Positions 35,600 to 49,000 of a DNA stretch of 64,000 bases are shown here, in pieces. The DNA is from Brassica napus. Taxonomy: Eukaryota > Streptophyta > Magnoliopsida > Brassicales > Brassicaceae. The DNA lies in NCBI RefSeq assembly GCF_020379485.1, contig NC_063445.1:52601422-52665421 (forward strand), read 5' to 3'. The notes beneath the pieces are model-generated. The model was not told the DNA's origin. It was given only the letters and a program-made list of their open reading frames with translations, and did not search any database. Each line of letters begins with the position of its first letter. Positions within the stretch are counted from its first letter, which is position 1. The position numbers were made by a program, and so were the translations under genes.

Positions 35600-37555
35600 A
35601 CTCCCCCAAACTTGTTCTTTTACTTGTCCACAAGTGAACTTTCTAGAACTCATAGGGAGAGAGGTTTGAAGGTGGGAGCTCATAGCCAAAAAGAAACACA
35701 ACTAGCACTCGATTCAACATCTAATCTAACATGAGCACACTCTCTTATTACACTCTAACTTCTCTAGGCCTATCTCAACTCTTTTTGCCCTTATACTCAT
35801 CATCAAGCATCCACACATTCAAATCAACCAACTCTCACATTCATTAAGCATAAAACATCAAGTGAATTCTTGCAAATGGTCAATTGGTCCAAATCATTTG
35901 GTTGAGTAAGGGAAGGCTTTTATTCAAGTGGGTCAAGAGGTTCGAAATCCATGATCTTTTAAAGTGGTTTACTCTCGAAACGAGTAGCCTTGATATTGCA
36001 CATAATATATCTAAGAAAGGGACCAACTGATGCATACAATGCTCAATCTCCATTGTTCTACCCTTTTCCCAATTATACAAGTTACTCAATCACTTCATAA
36101 TGTCGAACCCAACTCCCATCTCTCACCAAAAGACCCCAAGAACACTTTGCACATACAACTCTTTTTCTTTGAAATCTATAAAGGATTTTCTTAACTTCTA
36201 AACAAATCTTAGCTCTAAACAACTTTGCTAGCCCCTTTTTTTTTAATTTTGTTTTTGTTTGGGGGCCAAGACTTTTCACAAATCGAGCTAGAAGTTTCTC
36301 TACTTATCTCATAAAAACTAGTCAATTAAACACAAGAGTTCACTCTTTTCCTTCAACTTTCTCATACTCCCAAATCGAACTTCACAACACTCACCCCCAT
36401 CCTATGGCTAGACAATAATGTGCCTAATCTAGCAAGAATGAAAATCAAGCATTGTCGTTCCCGATACTCTCAACATTATGTGCATGTAATACTTTCCGAA
36501 AAAGGCCTCACTCATCAATCAATGAAGGCTTAAACAGAGGAAGGGATTTTGGGGAGAGGTCTACCACTAGAGGTTGTCAAAAAGATTGGCATAAAGGATG
36601 TGACAACTCAAGTGTGTATATCCATGATTCAGTACACAAGGGACCATGAGCAAGATGCATTAAGTTCGTTCAGTTCAAATAAGGTTGTAGTTGGCTTCAA
36701 AGACTGAGTTTCAGCAATCAACAAGTTTCAGGAAGAGTTTTCAAGGCTCGAAGCATACAAATCCTTTTGAGAGGTGCATAAGCTACTCAGGTGAAAAGTA
36801 GTGTTCTTTACAAGGCATTTAAAATCATTGCTCCCAATGCAAGTGAATGCAACCTATATGCTCTAGACTCTCCTAGAAATGAAAATGATGCAAACTAAAT
36901 GATTTTTTTTTATATGCAAATAGATATGCAATGCATGACTCAATGAAACAACATCAAAGCAAACATGATCAAATACTTTGTACCTCCCCCAAACTTAAAT
37001 GACACAGTCTCTGTGTTGTCAAGGAGAGGGAGATACCCAAAATGAGAAAACTAATATGCAAAAACGAAATGGTATATACAGGGGAAAGTAGAGAAATACC
37101 TTCAAGGATAGTAAGTGGGGGCAGATGCCCCAGCATCATCGTCGTCCGGCGGAAACGTGGCGTAGTAACCTCCATGTCCTGAGCTGTAGTCTCCATACCA
37201 TTGTTGGCTCTGAACTTCTTCAATCTCAGGTTCACTTTCTGAAGAGGCTAGGGATGGAGACTTGTTTCCAGAGGCGGAAGGCTGAGTGGGTGGGTTCCTC
37301 CGTTGTCGCTGGAGCTGTCTATCAGTGAGTGGTAAACCAAGATCAGTTTGGGTGAGGTGGGGGCTGGGGGACTGATGTGTTCGAGAAGGCGAAGTCCGCT
37401 GAGCTACATCCAGCTATTCCTCCTCTGGTCAAGACATCGACCACTTTCTTCATGAACTTGGCTGAAGTCTTTGCTTGTTTCTTCACCGTCTTGCTCAGCG
37501 CCTTGCACTTGTCCTTCAGCTTTTCGATCGTTCTGTCTTGTGCCTTGTTCCATCG
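35600..37555 (-). other. Athila 3' non-coding region
   Basis: The main polypurine tract (35600-35612 in complement) borders the LTR. A second copy of AAGTTTGGGGGAGG occurs at 36977-36990. The part nearest 37555 continues the reading frame of the env-position ORF past its stop (residues such as KDKCKALSKTVKKQ). The remainder has no coding motif that I recognise. Confidence 0.6.
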
Positions 37556-38988
37556 CTAAAGTCGGCTAATGTGGTCATGAGCATCACGAAGCGCACCAGG
37601 GGGAAGGACTCCATCATGCGGCTTGAAGTAGTAGCGTGGAGGTCCATAGATGGGTACAGATTCTTCCCTAGGAGGTTCTGTGAAGTCGTGTCTCGTCGGA
37701 ACACTCCTTTTCCTTTGTGCAGCAATGGGACCGAGAGACCCGTGTTCTCCAAGAAAGTCTTCTTGGGATAAGTTGAAGCTGATAGCTCCAGGTATCTCTA
37801 AGCTCGTCAGCCTCTGGTTTGGAAGAGCCACTTCGACCGGCTTGCCCTGCAAGTAGTAGTGGTAGACGTAGTCCTTCCCATACATCCCACTGAAATAGGT
37901 GGCAATCCTCAAGTAAGTGCCATCGATGAACTTAGGCCCTGCTGCGTCCTTTCCCAAAGGAACATTCATAAATTGGAGCAGTGGCGTGATCATTCCACCT
38001 ATCCCAACCTTTGGTTGCGAATCAGTTGTGTACCATGCCCAGTCTCTGTAGTGCTCGAGACGATTTACGAAGAAACTGACCATCCCGAAGGAAGCATAAA
38101 TGTCGTTGCTTGGAAGGGGCAACGTTCCAGGTGGGGCATAGGGGCGGATAGCCGGGCAGAGCAAGCACATGTCTTCCTCGGTGACACTACCAGCTTGCTT
38201 CCGTGGGTAAAATGCATGGACGAGCATCCTATGGAGGTAGCGTACAGACGGGTGCCGTATATGTGAGTTCTTGTCAGCCCCGGTAGAGTGTTTGTTTCTA
38301 GTGATTAGCTTCCAAAGCTGAGCGGGGAGGTTTTCACACTTGGGAAGGGAGTAGTCTGCCAAGTCTTGGAAACCCATGAGTCTCCCAATGTCTTTGAAGT
38401 TCATGTTGTACTCTCTCCCATTGACCCTGAACTTTATTTTGCCCCATCCCTGCCTCACGTGCGGATCGTCATGGTAAGTGACCTCAAGGGAAGACAAGAA
38501 CTGACAGGAGACATCCCGGTAGGTGGGGTAGGCCATGGTGAGGAGTTTGGGCATCTTCAGGTGCCCCAGCATTGCCTCAATATCAGAATAGAGACCCACC
38601 TCCTTCAGCAAATCAAGGTCAGCGAATCTGGTCGGAGTCCAAGTTACCCCATTCAACAAATGGTGATACAACTCTTCCTCAGATGGAGTTTTCGCCATGT
38701 CTCTATCCTCAGCAACCTCTTTCCCTTTGGACATCTTGGCCCTCTTTGTAGGAGCCTGCTCATCTGCACCTTCATCGCCACTCTCTTCATCTGTGGCAAC
38801 TGCTATACTCTTCTATGCCCTCTTCTCTTGCTCCTTTGCCTTCTTTGCAGCCACGGTTTTCTGTCGAGAAGTCTTTTGTGTCCCAGAACCAACTCGTTCC
38901 GAGGCTAAAGCCTTTCCTCTCAACTAAGACTCTTGACTTTCAGGTTCCTGCCTCTCAGCATCCGACTTTCCCTTTGTTTTCTTAACCA
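37556..38988 (-). pseudogene. Athila ORF1-family protein in env position
   Basis: The long open part (37556-38734, 392 residues) contains NFKDIGRLMGFQDLADYSLP and CQFLSSLEVTYHDD, typical of the protein I know as the ATHILA ORF-1 family. An N-terminal basic region begins at an ATG near 38988 (MVKKTKGKSDAERQ) but has two TAG codons before the open part. At the downstream end a TAG also replaces a sense codon (RL*RWNKAQ). The role of this protein is unknown; it takes the place of env in Athila elements. Confidence 0.75.
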
Positions 38989-40278
38989 TTGTACCTGAGA
39001 AATACAAAACTTGGAAAGGGATAAGTCGATTGACTTTGCAAATGTAAACTTCAAGAAGGAACGTAAAAAAACCACAATTCTCAATCTTTTCATCATGTGA
39101 AAATTACAAGATAAGTAAAATTTAATAATCAAAGTTATTCTAGAATGAGAGGGTTCTCTAATCAAACCTTTCAACACCTTAACATACTAACTCACCCACT
39201 AACACACTCAAATAGGATCAATTTCGAAAAGCCCAAAATCCATGAACCCTAATTTTGCCAAAGTTCAAATTAACCTCATTTCCACCTTCAATTCAACAAC
39301 CCAACTTGACATATAAGCTTTCCCTAGTCTATTTCACCACAATCAAGCAAGAAAATGACCAAATTTCAATTTTCAAATTCTAGGGTTCATGGACCTACGA
39401 ATTTGAATTTAAAAACACAATACCTTGCTTTGGATGGAAGGAAATGAGGAATGGGTGGTGAGGAATAGACGGTTGGGGCGAAAGCTTAGATTTAGAAACA
39501 AGAACTAAGAGATTTGGGTGAGAATTGAGAAAGTTAGGAGATTTTTGGTGTGGGTTTGTTTGAGAGAGTATGAGTGTTTGTGAGAGGAAAGGAGAGTGAA
39601 AGAGATGAAGGTCGTGGGTATGGGTAGTTCTAGGGTCGTCCGGTTAGGTTTAGGGCTGGTTAACTCGAATTAAATCGGACAAAATCGAAGAGGGACTTAC
39701 CTGGACCGGCTCGGGAGCGACCTGGAGTGGTCGCTCTGATGGGTCGCTCCGTATCGCAGTAAACGCGAGCGACCTCACGTGTTCGCTGCGTCACGTCGCT
39801 CCCAGCGACAGAAAACGCGAGCGACCTCACGTGGTCGCTTCGGGACGTCGCTCCGAGGGCGATTCTGGAGCCTCGGAGACATAAAACGCGAGCGACTTAG
39901 CCGAGTCGCTCTGATCACGTCTCTCCCAGCGACAGAAAATGCGAGCGACCTCAGGTGGTCGCTGCCAGACGTCGCTCCCAGAGCGACTCTCGAGCTCCGG
40001 ACACCGAATGTGCGAGCGACTTAGCCGAGTCGCTCTGATCACGTCGCTCCCAGCTGGAGCGACTTCGTGGCGTCGCTGCAGAACCTCACTCCCACGCTCG
40101 AGTCCTTGCCTTGACCGGATCGATGAACCACCTGAACAATACTTCAACACTTTCCCTTTTTTTTTATGAAATATGAAGAAAATGAAAATACCAATGCAAT
40201 ATGTACAAGGATACGCATAGGACTTCCTCCCAAGTGAGCTTGTTTTAAGTCTCTAGCTTGACTTTGCTTCCTTTTGGA
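38989..40278 (-). other. Athila inter-ORF region with GCGACC-type array
   Basis: This lies between integrase and the env-position ORF. At about 39700-40090 there is a second array of GAGCGACCT..GTCGCTCC units (for example CAGCGACAGAAAACGCGAGC recurring), similar in motif to the array in the LTR. The remainder is AT-rich and non-coding. Confidence 0.6.
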
Positions 40279-42015
40279 CTAGGCTGGGGTAGGATCAGAC
40301 AGTGGAGTTGAAACTCCATCTTCCTCAGGTGCATCAGCCATGTAGAGCTTAACCCTTTGCCCATTGACTGTGAAGTCTCTTCCATCTGTACTCCACAAAA
40401 CTATTGCTCCATATGGCTTAACCTCTTTGACCTTGAAAGGGCCGGACCACCTTGACTTAAGCTTTCCTGGAAACAACTTCAGTCTTGAGTTGTGGAGAAG
40501 AACTTGATCTCCTTCTTTAAACTCTCTCTTTAGGATATTCTTGTCATGGAAAGATTTAGTCTTCTCCTTGTAGATCCTTGAGTTTTCGAAGGCATCCATT
40601 CTTATCTCATCAAGCTCATGTAGCTGAAAAAGCCCTTTCTCCTTGGCACTCTTGATGTCAAAGTTCAGCAACTTTACTGCCCAAAGCGCCTTGTACTCAA
40701 GCTCCACTGGTAGATGGCAAGCTTTCCCGTACAATAGGTTGAAAGGTGTGGTCCCCAGAGGTGTCTTGTAAGCTGTCCTGTAAGCCCAAAGCGCATCATC
40801 AAGCTTAACTGACCAATCCTTCCTTGTAATCCCCACAATCTTCTCCAGAATGGACTTGATCTCTCTGTTAGAAATTTCAACTTGACCGCTTGTTTGAGGA
40901 TGGTAAGGAGTTGCAACCTTGTGCTTAACACCGTTCTTCCTGAGAAGTCCCTCAAGCAGTTTGTTGATGAAATGAGACCCTCCATCACTGATTACAACTC
41001 TTGGAACTCCGAACCTTGGAAAGATGGTGCTCTTGAACATCTTGATTACCACTCTTGCATCATTGGTGGGACTTGCAATAGCTTCCACCCATTTTGAGAC
41101 ATAATCAACAGCTACCAGGATGTACTTGTTGCCATGTGATGATGGAAATGGCCCCATGAAGTCAATACCCCACACATCAAACACTTCAACTTCAAGGATT
41201 GGATTCTGAGGCATCTCATTCCTCTTGGTGATGTTTCCCCTCCTTTGGCATGAATCACACCTTGAAACAAAGTCTTGTGTGTCCTTGAACATGTGTGGCC
41301 ACCAGAATCCAGCTTGTAACACCTTAGCAACAGTCTTGAAGGTGGCAAAGTGGCCTCCATAAGATGATCCATGACACTGTGTAAGGATCCCATCAATTTC
41401 CTCATAAGCAACCACTCTCCTATAAAGTTGATCTTTGCAGAGAATGTAGAGGTAGGGCTCATCCCAGTAGTATCTCTTCACATCCTTGTAAAACTTCTTC
41501 TTGGCATAACCCACAAGATTCAAAGGCTCTTTTCCTGTGGCTAGGTAATTCACCAAATCAGCATACCAAGTTTCTTTCTCTTCTGTTGCCTTGACTTCTT
41601 CAAGCTTCCTTCCAGTCTCACAAACTGCTATCACTGCTCCAATAGCCATGATCTGTTCCTCAGGGAGTCCTTCATCAATGGGAATGCCACACTCCACTCT
41701 CAGCCTGGATAAGTGATCAGCTACACCATTCTCAACTCCTGGCTTGTCCTTGATCTCTAAATCAAACTCTTGCAGCAAAAGAATCCATCTCAAGAGCCTG
41801 GGCTTTGCATCCTTCTTCTCCAAAAGGTGTCTCAACGCAGCATGATCTGTGTAGACAATGACTTTAGATCCCACCAAGTAGCTTCTGAACTTCTCAAAGG
41901 CAAAGACAATGGCTAGCATCTCCTTCTCTGTTGTGGCATATCTCATCTGAGCATCATTCAGGGTTTGGCTCGCGTAGTAGATCACATGGGTCTTGCCATC
42001 TTTCTTCTGCCCCAA
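40279..42015 (-). pseudogene. Athila pol: RNase H and integrase
   Basis: RNase H is shown by [20 protein letters not shown] and [14 protein letters not shown]. Integrase has an H-H-C-C zinc-finger region (HGSSYGGHF, then CDSCQRRGN), the catalytic core with [20 protein letters not shown] and [18 protein letters not shown], and a C-terminal part with [13 protein letters not shown]. The stretch of 578 residues is itself open, but it is cut off from reverse transcriptase by loss of one T near 42000 (frames overlap at 41982-42015). Confidence 0.9.
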
Positions 42016-43154
42016 ACAGCTCCCATAGCATAATCACTAGCATCACACATGATCTCAAAGGGGAGATCCCAATTAGGTGGCTGGACAATTGGAGCACTGA
42101 TGAGTTCACCTTTCAGCTTCTTGAAGGCTTCTAGACACTCCACATCAAAGCTGAAGGTGGCTTCTTTGCACAGCAGCCTGGTCAATGGTCTAGTGATCAT
42201 GGAGAAGTCCTTTATGAATCTCCTGTAAAAACCAGCATGACCAAGAAAGCTTCGGATGTCTTTCACTGTCTTTGGTGGGGGCAAACCAACCATAACATCG
42301 ATTTTGGCCTTATCCACCTCAATCCCTTTCTCTGAAATCTTGTGCCCCAGCACAATCCCTTCTTTGACCATGAAGTGACACTTATCCCAGTTCAGCACAA
42401 GGTTGGTGTCTTCACATCTCTGTAGGACCCTGCATAAATTTGACAAACAAGCAGAAAACGAAGATCCATAGACAGAAAAATCATCCATGAACACCTCCAC
42501 AACATCCTCAATCAGATCAGAAAAGATCGACATCATGCACCTTTGAAAGGTAGCTGAAGCATTACATAGACCAAATGGCATTCTTCGATATGCGAAGGTA
42601 CCATAAGGACATGTGAATGTTGTTTTCTCCTGATCATTGGGATGTATGGGGATCTGGAAGAATCCTGAATATCCATCAAGAAAACAATAGAATGGATGAT
42701 TTGCAAGTCTCTCAAGCATTTGATCAATAAATGGAAGTGGAAAATGATCTTTTCTAGATGCAGAGTTCAGTTTGCGATAATCAATACACATCCTATGCCC
42801 AGTGACTGTTCTTGTTGGTATCAATTCATCCTTGTCATTTTTAATCACAGTTATACCACCCTTTTTTGGCACAACATGCACAGGAGATACCCATTTAGAA
42901 TCTGAGATAGGGTAGATAACACCAGCATCTAAGAGTTTAAGAATCTCTTTCTTTACAACATCCTTCAGGTTAGGATTTAACCTTCTTTGATGCTCGATAG
43001 AAGTCATTGATTCATCCTCAAGATGTATCCTATGCATACACAAAGAGGGTGATATTCCCTCGATGTCATCAAGTGAGTAACCTATTGCTTTTCTAAATAT
43101 TTTAAGTGTTTTCAAAAGTTCAGATAGCTCAGTTTCAGTAAGTTCACTACTCAC
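41982..43154 (-). pseudogene. Athila pol: reverse transcriptase
   Basis: Motifs include SKWVSPVHVVPKKGG, RMCIDYRKLNSASRKDHFPL, FGLCNASATFQRCM and the active site VFMDDFSVYG (FMDD, the Athila form). The frame breaks at its start (one A missing near 43218 relative to the expected frame) and at its end (one T missing near 42000). Confidence 0.9.
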
Positions 43155-43378
43155 AATGACTGGATAAGTTCCATTAGGACCAATAAATGCATACCTTACA
43201 CCATTGGGGAGAGGTTAAGCTCCACCTTAGGCGCCTTAAGTTCGCTCCAGTCGTTTTGCTGGGTGTTTCCTTGTTGAATGGCCGAGGCTTCCTGATGGAC
43301 AATTTGAGGCAGCTCCTCATACTGATTCTTACTACCAAATCCTCTGTGTGAATCCAACATCATCCTATAGGCAGCACT

Positions 43379-43996
43379 CTACAGGTTCTGAATCACTTCA
43401 GCTGGCCTCTCTATCGTTAAAGCATGCTGTAGAGGGTCTTTTATTGACAATTCTTCAAGGAGCTCATCAGCAAGGGCATTCATCTCTTCAATGTAGAAAA
43501 ATTGCCCTTGAACTGTTGGTTTCTTCATTACCTCCTTGATGTCAAAGTGAAGAACATGCCCTTTACTCAAGTGGAGATCAATCTTGCCCTCTTTCACGTT
43601 AACAATTGCTCCTGCTGTAGCTAAGAAAGGCCTTCCAAGGATTAAAGGAACTGCAGCTTCCTCACCCATCTCAAGCACCACAAAGTCTGTAGGGATCTCA
43701 TATTTTCCAACCATAACGGGGAAGTCCTCCAAGATACCCACCGGGTATTTCACTGAACGATCAGCCAATACCAGAGACAGTCTACACTTCTTGTACTGAG
43801 TGAAACCAAGCTTCTTAGCAACAGATAAAGGCATCAAGCTGACACTAGCTCCCAAATCGCAGAGACATCTATCAAATGCCATAGGTCCAAGAGCACAAGG
43901 CAATGTGAAGCATCCTGGATCTTCTAGCTTCTTTGGAACAACAAGCCTTTGGATGATGGCACTGCACTCATGAGTGAGAATCACCATGCCCTCCAT
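43379..43996 (-). pseudogene. Athila aspartic protease region
   Basis: The active-site motif CDLGASVSLMP and a downstream PLILGRPFLATAGA (hydrophobic-hydrophobic-Gly loop) identify a retroviral-type protease. The frame is separated from gag by two adjacent stops and a shift near 44037, and from reverse transcriptase by stops and a shift near 43218. Confidence 0.85.
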
Positions 43997-44036
43997 CTCC
44001 TTCTTCTTTGCAGCTACAACATCTTTCAGGAACTTA

Positions 44037-45189
44037 CTAATATTGAGGAATTAGCATGAAAGCATCAATGATGGGCATTGTGACTTGAACTTCACTCATT
44101 TGCTTCTCAAATAGAGCTTTGTACTTCTCTAGCAGCTGCCTCTTGAATCTACCAGGGAATGGTAGTTTGGGTTCATAAGGAGGAGGAACAAAAGAATTTT
44201 TACTTGCTGGAGCAACAACTTCACCATCTTTCACTGTTTTCTTCACTTCCCCAACCTTTCCTTTACCTTTTGCTTCCACAATCTTCTCCAAGATTTTGTC
44301 ATTGATTTTATCATCAACAATCACCACTTCATCATCTATGTTGATGGCAACCCCCTCACCTTGTTTCTCAGCATCCTTGGTGAGAGCTTTCTGAGGTACC
44401 TCCTTACCACTCCTGAGGGTGATAGATTTCATGGTCTCCTTGGGGTTTTTCTCAGATTTTCCAGGTAAAGAACCTTGTTGGCGATTTTGTTGAGTGTTCA
44501 TGGCAGCAAACTGGTTCTCCAAGGTTCTGAATTTGTTGTTGAGCTCATTGTAGCTTCCATCAATCTTTGCGTGAAGGTTTTTCAACTCATAGCCAACATG
44601 CTTCTCACTTCTTGTCTGAGACTCCAAGATTTGTTTTAGTAGGGCATCAGTGCTGCTGACGGGAGGAGTAGAGGTAGAAGTAGTAGGTTGTTGTTGGGCA
44701 GGTTGTTGTCCTTTGTTGTTGAAACCGGGAGGAGGGTTTTGTTGAGGCTGATAGCTGCCTTGCTGTTTGTTCCGAGGCTGATAACCACTCTGTTGGTTGT
44801 TGGGGTAAGATCTCTGTTGGTAGTTGTTGTACTGAAAGTTTGGCTCTTTCTTGTACCAGCTACCATTGTTGTTGATGAAGCACAACTCTTCTTGCCCTTC
44901 CAAACCATCAACTTCCTGGACAACAGGTGTGGCGTCTTTGTTTGGGTTACCAACAAAGTGCAGCTGCTCTTGGGTGGCCTTATCAGCAATGAGGATGTCA
45001 ATCTTATCCTGGAGAGCCTTTAACTCCCTCCTCGTCTGCTTGTCATCTGTTCGACTGCCTCTGTCGTGGTCTCCACTATAGACAGCATCACTCTTTACCA
45101 TATTGTCAACCAGCCCTTCTGCATCTTCCTCAGTTCTCCCCAAGAAGAACCCATTGCTAGCTGTATCAAGTCTGGCCCTGTACTTAGGA
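44037..45189 (-). pseudogene. Athila gag, C-terminal part
   Basis: A Q/N/G-rich region (NYQQRSYPNNQQSGYQ) and the end KYKALFEKQMSEVQVTMPI..DAFMLIPQY are characteristic of Athila gag. The frame is open upstream of the first ATG (FFLGRTEEDAEGLVDNM) to the junction at 45189, so the true start and the main capsid region are lost with the truncation. Confidence 0.8.
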
Positions 45190-45591
45190 ACTACGATATA
45201 TGATCATTTGTATCTTGATTGAACAAAAAAAAGTTAAACCGTTGATCACAAAATTTTCAGTGTGAGACTTTTACCATTTTTAGTAATTTATAATCGTTTT
45301 TAAAAATTCAAAATATAACATGTAAGAAAAAATCTATTTTTTATATTATATGTTTAATGTGATTTTTAATTTCTTTTAATAGTATAAAATTAAACAAAAA
45401 AGAGATGAGTTAGAAAAATTATTATCAAATATGTATTATTCATAATCATTAATTGTCATATATATGTTAATCATATTAGGTAATTCCGTAGCTTTTATTT
45501 AAGGAAAGAAAAAAAAATTCTTTTATTTGATAGTTAGTTTAATAAAAACATAGTACATGTTTATATGGACCAACTTACACTACAAGAAAAC

Positions 45592-45935
45592 ACGCCGAAT
45601 TCCGACGGACATCAATGCCGTCCGACGTTTGTGACGGATTACCCACCAATTTCCGACGAAAACCAAAAATTTGAAGTCGTCGGAATTCCGTCGGCCATTT
45701 CCGACGGAATTCCGACGAAACATGGGTCGTCGGAATATACCAACGAACTTCCGACGACATTCCGATTAACAGTACAGTCGTCGGTATTCCGTCAGAATTT
45801 TCCGACGAATTTCCGACGAACCATAAGATCGTTGCCGACAAATATATATGACCGTTGTATAGCCGTTTGAGATTGAAAAATACCGACGGAATTCCGACGG
45901 ACTTCTTTACATCCGTCGGAATTTTGTCGGAAAGT
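45592..45935. repeat. CACTA left subterminal repeats
   Basis: Many direct and inverted copies of TCCGACG (as TTCCGACGAAA, CCGTCGGAATTCCG) lie just inside the left end. In En/Spm the TnpA protein binds such subterminal repeats. This cluster also forms the promoter-side leader of the transposase gene that follows. Confidence 0.85.
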
Positions 45936-46044
45936 CTTCGGAGGGCCGTAAGCAATTTCCTATAAATACAGCCCCTCCTCATTCAACTCATTCACACTTC
46001 ATTCTCTCTTCATTCTCTTTAGTCATAACAATTCCTTGAAAATC

Positions 46045-49000
46045 ATGTCTTCAGAAGTTTATTATCGTTTGTGGATGGATAAACCTCATTTGGATCCGAA
46101 CACCAATTTGCTTACGGAAGAATACGTTCAAAGGATTGGAGAATTCATGAGGCTTGTTCAACAGCAACCGGATGCAAAAAGTGGTATGTTAAGATGTCCC
46201 TGCTTTACTTGCAATAATAATAAGGTTATAAAAGAATTTGATGTTTGGACTCATTTGTATATGAAAGGGTTTTCACGTAATTATAAAGTTTGGTACCTTC
46301 ATGGGGAAACTGGTTATGAATATGGTAGTACTAGCGAACCTCAGCCTGTTAGTGAACTTCAGCCTGATATTAGGTTATAAGAATCTAGAACGGATATAGA
46401 TTATGGTGTAGGTACTGAGCAGATGGTACATGATCATTATAGAGGGGAAGAACCAAATCTCGAATCTAGGAGATTTTTTGACATGTTGGATGCTGGAAAA
46501 CAACCTTTGTATCAAAATTGTAGAGATGGTCATTCAGTCTTATCATCTGCAACTAGATTAATGGGTATTAAGACAAACTATAATTTGGCTGAAGAATGTA
46601 TGGATGCGATTACTGATTTTGTCAAAGGTATTCTACCTGAGGATAACCTTGCACCGGGTTCATACTACGAGGTTCAGAAACTTGTTGCCGGTCTTCAACT
46701 ACCGTACGAAGTGATAGATGTATGTATTGACAACTGCATGATCTACTGGAGAGCGGATGAGACACGGAATGTATGCAAATTTTGTGGGAAACCTCGTTAT
46801 CAGGAGACGAGGGGAAGAGTTCTGATCCCATTCAAAAGAATGTGGTATTTGCCTTTGACGGAAAGATTGAGGAGGTTGTATCAGTGTGAGCGCACAGCAA
46901 AAGCAATGAGATGGCATGCAGAGCATTCCACAAATTGTGAGATTAGACATCCTTCAGATGCGAAGGCTTGAAAACATTTTCAGTCAACATATCCAGAATT
47001 TGCGGAAGAGAGAAGAAATGTTTATCTTGGATTATCTACTGATGGTTTCAGCTCGTTTGGAAAGCATGGAAGACAGTATTCTCTATGGCCAGTTATTGTG
47101 ACACCGTACAACTTACGGCCGAGCTTGTGCATGCGACGAGAGTTTTTGTTTCTCTCAATTCTCGTCCCCGGGCAGATCATCCTAAAAGATCACTAGATGT
47201 GTTTCTTCAACCACTGATATATGAGTTGCAACAACTATGGGCGCATGGTTTTGAGACATACGATGTTTCGTGCAAAGAAAACTTTCAGATGCGGGCAGTA
47301 CTTATGTGGACAATATGTGACTTTCCAGCATATGGTATGTTATCTGGATGGACAACACATGGGAGGCTATCATGTACATATTGTCAAGATGACACAGATG
47401 CTTTCCAACTAAAGAACGGAAGGAAAACGTGTTGGTTTAACTGTCACAGACGATTTCTACCACCTGATCATCCATACCGCAGGAGTAAGACTTCGTTTAC
47501 GAAGAACAAGCAGGTGTTTGATGGTCCACCTGAGGAAGTTAGTGGGAAAGATTTGTTGAAGCAGTTTAGGTATTTTGATGCAGAAAGGACGCCAGATGTA
47601 GGTGGACATGAAAACATTCGAGTCAGTGCTGTTGGAGAGCTACATAACTGGCACAAAAAGAGTATTTTCTGGGATCTGCCATATTGGGAGAGTCATCTAT
47701 TGCGGCATAATTTAGATGTCATTCATATTGAGATGAACTTCTTCGACAATCTGATGAACACAGTCCTTAACATCCAAGGTAAAACGAAGGATAATTTGAA
47801 GTCAAGGTTGGATTTAGTCGATATCTGTGATCGTTCTGAACTTCACATTGATGAGAATAGTACGGCCCCTTTTCCCATTTATCGGCTGGATGGTGCTAGA
47901 AAAGAAGAGTTATTTGATTGGATTACAGATAAAATGAAATTTCCTGACGGATATGCATCAAATTTGGGGAACTGCGTTGATAGAAGCGAAGGAAAGTTTA
48001 CTGGTTTGAAGATTCATGATTGTCATGTAATTATGCAGGGCCTCCTTCCGTTTGCTTTTTCAGCATTATTGTCACGTAATGTTCATGAAGCAATTGCAGG
48101 TATCTTATATTTTTACAATTTAATTTATTTTTATATTTAACAATTATGCTTATAAAAACTTAATACTTACGAAAATTATGTCTTTTATCTATGTAGGGAT
48201 TAGTGTTTTCTTCCGCGACTTATGCAGCAGAGTAGTGACTGAAGAGGGTATTAATAATTTGAAGACAAACGCACCAGTCAGCATGTGCAACCTTGAGAAG
48301 ATATTTCCTCCATCATTCTTTGATGTAATGGAACATCTTGCTATTCATCTCGCAAGAGAATTGGAACTTGGTGGTCATGTGCAGTACAGATGGATGTATA
48401 TTTTTGAGCGTTATATGCATCATCTGAAGAAGATGGTTAAAAATCAAAGCAGGGTGGAAGGATCTATAGTGGCACAGATGATCAATGAAGAAACTGCAAT
48501 CTTTGCTGAAAATTATTTTCCACCAGAAGTGCATACAAAACACCGAAGACCTGCTCGACATGATGATAGAGGGGAGAGAGCAACATATCATGTTACTGTC
48601 CCAAGCATGTTCAAGAAAATAGGACGACTTAGTGGAAAATTCACGAAGCGGAGACTTACGGACACTGAGCACGCTCATTTGCAAACATATTTGGTCACCA
48701 ACTGTGAAGATGTTTTACAATATGAGAGGTAAAAATATTTATTCATTTATTGTTAGATTAATATTCAATAAATTTATTTCATAATGATAATATTTTTGTA
48801 TATAGTGTATATATGGCGGAGTTGCGTATGACTCCCAGGCATGCAACAGAAGATGAGCTTCGACAACTTAGAGATAACGGATTTGCTGCGTGGCTTTGTA
48901 GTTATGTGAGTCATATATCATATTACCCTATGCAAATGATTAGTTTAAATTTAATATAAACTAATTAACTTTTCAATCATATATGTTTTTAATTTATAGG

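Larger units (their letters stand above)
34191..45189 (-). mobile_element. Athila-type Ty3-gypsy retrotransposon, 5'-truncated and decayed
   Basis: On the minus strand the order is gag, protease, reverse transcriptase, RNase H, integrase, a long non-coding stretch, an Athila-specific ORF in the env position, then the 3' LTR. The polypurine tract AAGTTTGGGGGAGT lies directly before an LTR that starts TGATATCTTGCATATTTTC, the Athila pattern. The 5' LTR and start of gag are missing: homology stops at 45189, where a Helitron segment begins. At least three frameshifts and several nonsense codons show that it is inactive. Confidence 0.9.
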
